A stretch of DNA of 10,540 nt, taken from the NCBI GenBank assembly GCA_001430745.1, contig KQ481950.1, positions 212,767 to 223,306 of the forward strand, in the 5' to 3' direction. The translations under genes and the position numbers were made by a program. Position 1 is the stretch's first letter, and each line of letters starts with the position of its first letter. The DNA is from Auxenochlorella pyrenoidosa (Eukaryota > Chlorophyta > Trebouxiophyceae > Chlorellales > Chlorellaceae). This document shows, piece after piece, positions 7,575-10,540 of this stretch. Below the pieces are notes generated by a model. The model had not been told where the DNA came from, searched no databases, and saw only the letters and a program-made list of their open reading frames with translations.

Positions 7575-10319
7575 ATGGCGCCTGCAGTGTTCGCGCTGCT
7601 CGTGGTTGTAGGTAAGACCCTCCGACCTGCCTTCCGCTGCCCAAAAAACTTTGAAAGGATCTGAGGATGGAGCCCCTAAAAAGCAGCCTGCCGCCTTCCC
7701 CTACCGCGATCGGGATGCTGCAGGCATATGCACAGCCGCGCAGGCTGTCCTCGGAGCGCCAGCGCCGCAGGTGACCACCCCGCCGCCACGCTCGCTAGCA
7801 GGCGCACCGGCGTCGCAGCTGCCAGCAACCGGCGATGCCTTCCTGCCTCCTGGAAAAGGCTACGACTGGAGCCTGGCAGGGTATCAAGGTGCGTTTACTC
7901 ACGACCAGAACCTGGGCTCTGCAGCGATGAGGGAGGGGAGCCTCTCACGCTGCCTGGTTCAGTGGCAACCCAACCCATCTGCCGTCACCTTGCGCCTGCT
8001 CCCTCTGCAGACGGCTTGGAGCCGATACCCACAGTCTCCAAGAACGTCATCAACGTCCGCCTGCCCCCCTACAATGCCAAGGGCGACGGGCAGTCGGACG
8101 ACACCGATGCAATACAGGCGGCCCTTGCCGCCGCAGGCAGTGCGGGCGGAGGGGTCGTTTACCTGCCTGCAGGGACGTACGTTTTCAGGCGGCCCGTGAC
8201 CGTGCGCAAGTCTGGAGTCATCATTCGGGGGCAGGGGCGCGGCAGGACCACCATCCGCATCCCAGTGTCCCTGTCGGACGTGTACAAAGGGACCTGGGTG
8301 CAAGACCCCAAGACAGGTGGGTTGTTGCTTCCCCCATGTCTGCTGTATTGTTGTTTGCTCGCTTGCTCCCGTTTTAGAGGAGGCGGGTGGGTCGAGAGGA
8401 CAGAATTGGCCAACAGAGGGTCATTGCCCCGGCCACAAAAGGCCTAACATTTTGCAGGCGCATGCAGAACCTGTGCCCGGCTGGCAGGCTCTGTCCACAG
8501 CTTGTAGCCTGTGTGCTTGCACCAGCGCCACCCAGCAAATCAACCCGGCATGCATGCTGCTCTTCCCTTCCTCCTCACCCCCGTCGCATCCGCAGGGCGT
8601 ATCAAGAGCAGCTGGTCGTTTGGCGGGGCTTTCTTCCAGTTTTCGGCAAACGTGCCCCGCAGCTACCACACCAAGTGGTATCTGGCCACAATCAGTAGGC
8701 CGGTGCCGGCACGCAGCCGCCGCCTGCAGGTGGGGCGCCTACTGATCAGGCATTGAGAAAGTCTGGCGGCCAGCGTAAAAGCCACAGCGTGCCATCTGGG
8801 CTGGGTCTGTCAGTGCAAGGCGCCCCGCTGCTGTTGCATAGGCTGCGAGCCCCAGCAGAGCTCTGCACGCAGGCAGGTTGCAGACGCAGCTGCAGCCGCT
8901 CTGCTTGCCGCCCTAGCAAGCCATGCCGCGCCCCTTCCCGTCCTCCCACTGCCTCTGCTCGGGCAGGTGTCTGACGTGTCTGCCTTCCAGGAGGGCCATT
9001 GGGTGCGCATCTTTGTCAACGATGCCAGCACAGGTGAGAGGTGCCTTCTCCACCTGCAGGGTCCGGGGTGAGCCCTCCTTCTGCATACACCCTTGGGTTC
9101 AGGGCTGACTTCCTTGCGGTGCTCTTGCACAATTTGCAGCATGGACATGCAAGCGCAGGGTTCCTGCCGCCTGCTCGACAACCTTTCCCCCGTCCGCCCG
9201 CGCAGGCAAGCGCAGGCGCCTGGCTGCGTCGGCCGAGGACAGGCAGCAGCAGAACCACGTGGCGGCGGCAGCTCCCGTGCAAGCCGCGAGAGTGTTCACA
9301 GACCAAGCCAATGGCGGGAACATCAGCCTGCTGATTCGGCCAGTGACGCCGCAGCTGGCAGCCAGCACAGCCTTCCGAGCTGCCATGGAGGGCTTAGCGC
9401 TAGCAGGGGAGGGGGGTGAGCCGGGGCTGACACCGCAGCAGGCGCTGGATGCCGACGCAGCGGCAGCACGAGCGGCAGGCAAGGTCGGCATGGCTGCAAA
9501 CCCGGGCACAGTCGTAGCCTGGATTTACGGTGAGCCTGGGCATGCCGGGCTGGGCAGGAGCTGCCATGAGGAGGTGCGCAGTGGATTCACTCGCTGGCTG
9601 CGCGACAGCAGCATGGGGTAGAGCACCGAGCTGGCGCATGAGATCAATACATCTGCCGCTGGTCCTGGTTACCATTCAGGGGATGGCTTGGCCGGCAGCG
9701 GGGGCCGATCTGGCGTCGTGACAACCGACCAAATCAGCCTCTCTGCAAGGTACAGTCGCCCGCTTAGGGCAGCAGCTTGTGTGCTGCAACTGGCCTGCGT
9801 GCACCGGCAATGGCACAGAGGGAGCACTGGGCAGGTGTTTGCAGAGGGTCAGAGGTTACACCTGACTCTCTGTCCCTGCCTGCCTGCAGGGTGGCTGCCA
9901 TTGGCAGCAACTGGATAGAGCTGGACCGAGAGCTGCCCTTCCCAGGCAAGCAGCAAACGTTGCTCGTGTGCATGGCGTCTGCCCGGCTTCCGAAGCCCTC
10001 CCTTCCCTCCGCCCCGCTCCCTCCTTTTGCGCCAGGCCGCTCCACGCCGCAACAGCCACATGCCTGCCGGCACCAGTGCCATTGGCGCCCGCCATGGCAG
10101 GGCCGCAGCCCTGTCATGCACACTCCCCAGGCAGGCCTCAACCCCGAACCCCCACTGCAGTCCAGGCGGGCTGGGATGCGGTGGTGCACTCGTACGTGCC
10201 CCAGATGCAGGGCGGCGGCATCGAGGCGCTGACCATCGCGTTTGACCACTCGCCGGTGGGGCCCCACTTCACCGACCGAGGCTACAACGCCATCCAGCTC
10301 ACAGGCGCGCCCGGGGCGG
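7575..10319 (+). CDS. Secreted right-handed beta-helix (pectate-lyase-3-like) protein, 5' part (gene 3, partial)
   Basis: Likely extracellular polysaccharide-active or polysaccharide-binding protein. Exons: 7575-7611, 7724-7888, 8011-8316, 8596-8729, 8967-9033, 9206-9529, 9680-9749, 9890-9945 and 10161 to 10304 or 10319, with phases consistent throughout. Residues 1-20 (MAPAVFALLVVVGICTAAQA) form a signal peptide with an AQA cleavage site, which supports the start at 7575. A Pro/Ala-rich linker follows, then KGYDWSLAGYQ and the hallmark start of the helix, NAKGDGQSDDTDAIQAAL, with GDG/DDT at 92-99. GGGVVYLPAGTYVF, VIIRGQGRGRTTI, WSFGGAFFQF, EGHWVRIFVND, NWIELDRELPF and GGGIEALTIAFDHS are further beta-helix rungs. 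Exon 6 (residues 237-345) is largely an Ala-rich insert beginning KRRR. Intron 8 has a GC donor. No catalytic residues can be assigned and the substrate is unknown. The family is well supported. The C-terminal part lies beyond the window. Confidence 0.82.
9946..10160 (+). other. GC-AG intron 8 of gene 3
   Basis: The exon ends TTCCCAG and the intron starts GCAAGC, ending ACTGCAG. The join reads ELPFPVQAGWDAVVHSY in one consistent phase. Continuing in frame past the GC donor loses the beta-helix similarity. Confidence 0.72.
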
Positions 10320-10540
10320 GTCAGAAACTTCAAATCTGCTTTGAATGTTTGCCACCATGCTGGCAGCAGCTGCCGGTCCTAGCAGCTGGCTGGCGTCGGC
10401 CCGATCGGCAGGCCTCCAGCGCTTGCACATCTTGGGGGCGGTTGAGCGTGGCAGAAGGCTGCCATTGAGCGCGGCTGCGGCCTGGCCAGGCAGCTGTGCT
10501 GGACAGCACCCGACACGCATCTTTGACACTGTCCCCGGCT
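10320..10540 (+). other. Probable intron of gene 3 at the window end
   Basis: After NAIQLTG the reading frame stays open to a TGA at 10466-10468, but the translation (Cys/Trp-rich, no rung pattern) does not resemble the beta-helix. The donor may be GCGCGC at 10305 or GTCAGA at 10320. No convincing next exon was found before the window ends. Confidence 0.45.

Noticed and set aside
10305..10468. Continuation of the gene 3 coding frame after NAIQLTG
   Set aside because: The frame is open, but the translation is Cys/Trp-rich without beta-helix rungs and ends in TGA. It is better read as intron.
1..10540. CRISPR array, tRNA or rRNA gene, transposon or bacterial defence system
   Set aside because: No regularly spaced palindromic repeats, cloverleaf, terminal inverted repeats or transposase-like segments were seen. 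The intron-rich gene structure is eukaryotic.

Overview
The window looks like nuclear DNA of a green alga, most likely a trebouxiophyte related to Chlorella. The evidence is very GC-rich sequence, many short exons split by roughly 100-350 base introns ending mostly in YGCAG, a TGTAA polyadenylation motif about 290 bases after each visible stop codon, and abundant CA, CCA and C-rich simple repeats inside introns. No bacterial operon structure, RNA gene, transposon or CRISPR array was found. Almost all long single-frame ORFs are artefacts of GC-rich sequence. The genes only appear when exons are joined by protein homology, splice signals and matching phase.

Layout, all on the + strand: (1) 1-1180 is the 3' end of a zinc-dependent cinnamyl-alcohol-dehydrogenase-type (CAD/YahK-like) alcohol dehydrogenase, five exons. 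(2) 1181-1891 is intergenic: the 3' UTR of gene 1 and the presumed promoter of gene 2, with three GACANNTGT palindromes. (3) 1892-6995 is a complete tandem paralogue, modelled as 18 exons and 428 residues. Exons 4-18 encode a canonical 354-residue CAD with all zinc ligands. Exons 1-3 add an unrecognised N-terminal extension of about 74 residues and are less certain. (4) 6996-7574 is intergenic: 3' UTR, then a leader with two hairpins. (5) 7575 to beyond the window end is the 5' part of a secreted right-handed beta-helix (pectate-lyase-3-like) protein with a clear signal peptide and a long Ala-rich insert. The rest of that gene lies outside the window.

The two dehydrogenases are a head-to-tail duplication: the five shared 3' exons have identical lengths (111, 60, 71, 32 and 37 bases) and phases, and about 83% identical protein over 103 residues, while most intron sequence has diverged. 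They probably reduce aldehydes with NADPH in the cytosol or an organelle. The neighbouring beta-helix protein is predicted to be secreted and to act on polysaccharide, and nothing in the sequence links it to the dehydrogenases beyond adjacency.

The points most worth a second look are a 33-base minisatellite that copies the exon 10 5' splice site of gene 2, several GC-AG introns, a 19-base element kept in the last intron of both paralogues, the unexplained N-terminal extension, and the Ala-rich insert in the beta-helix protein. I found no convincing evidence of a wholly new multi-gene system.
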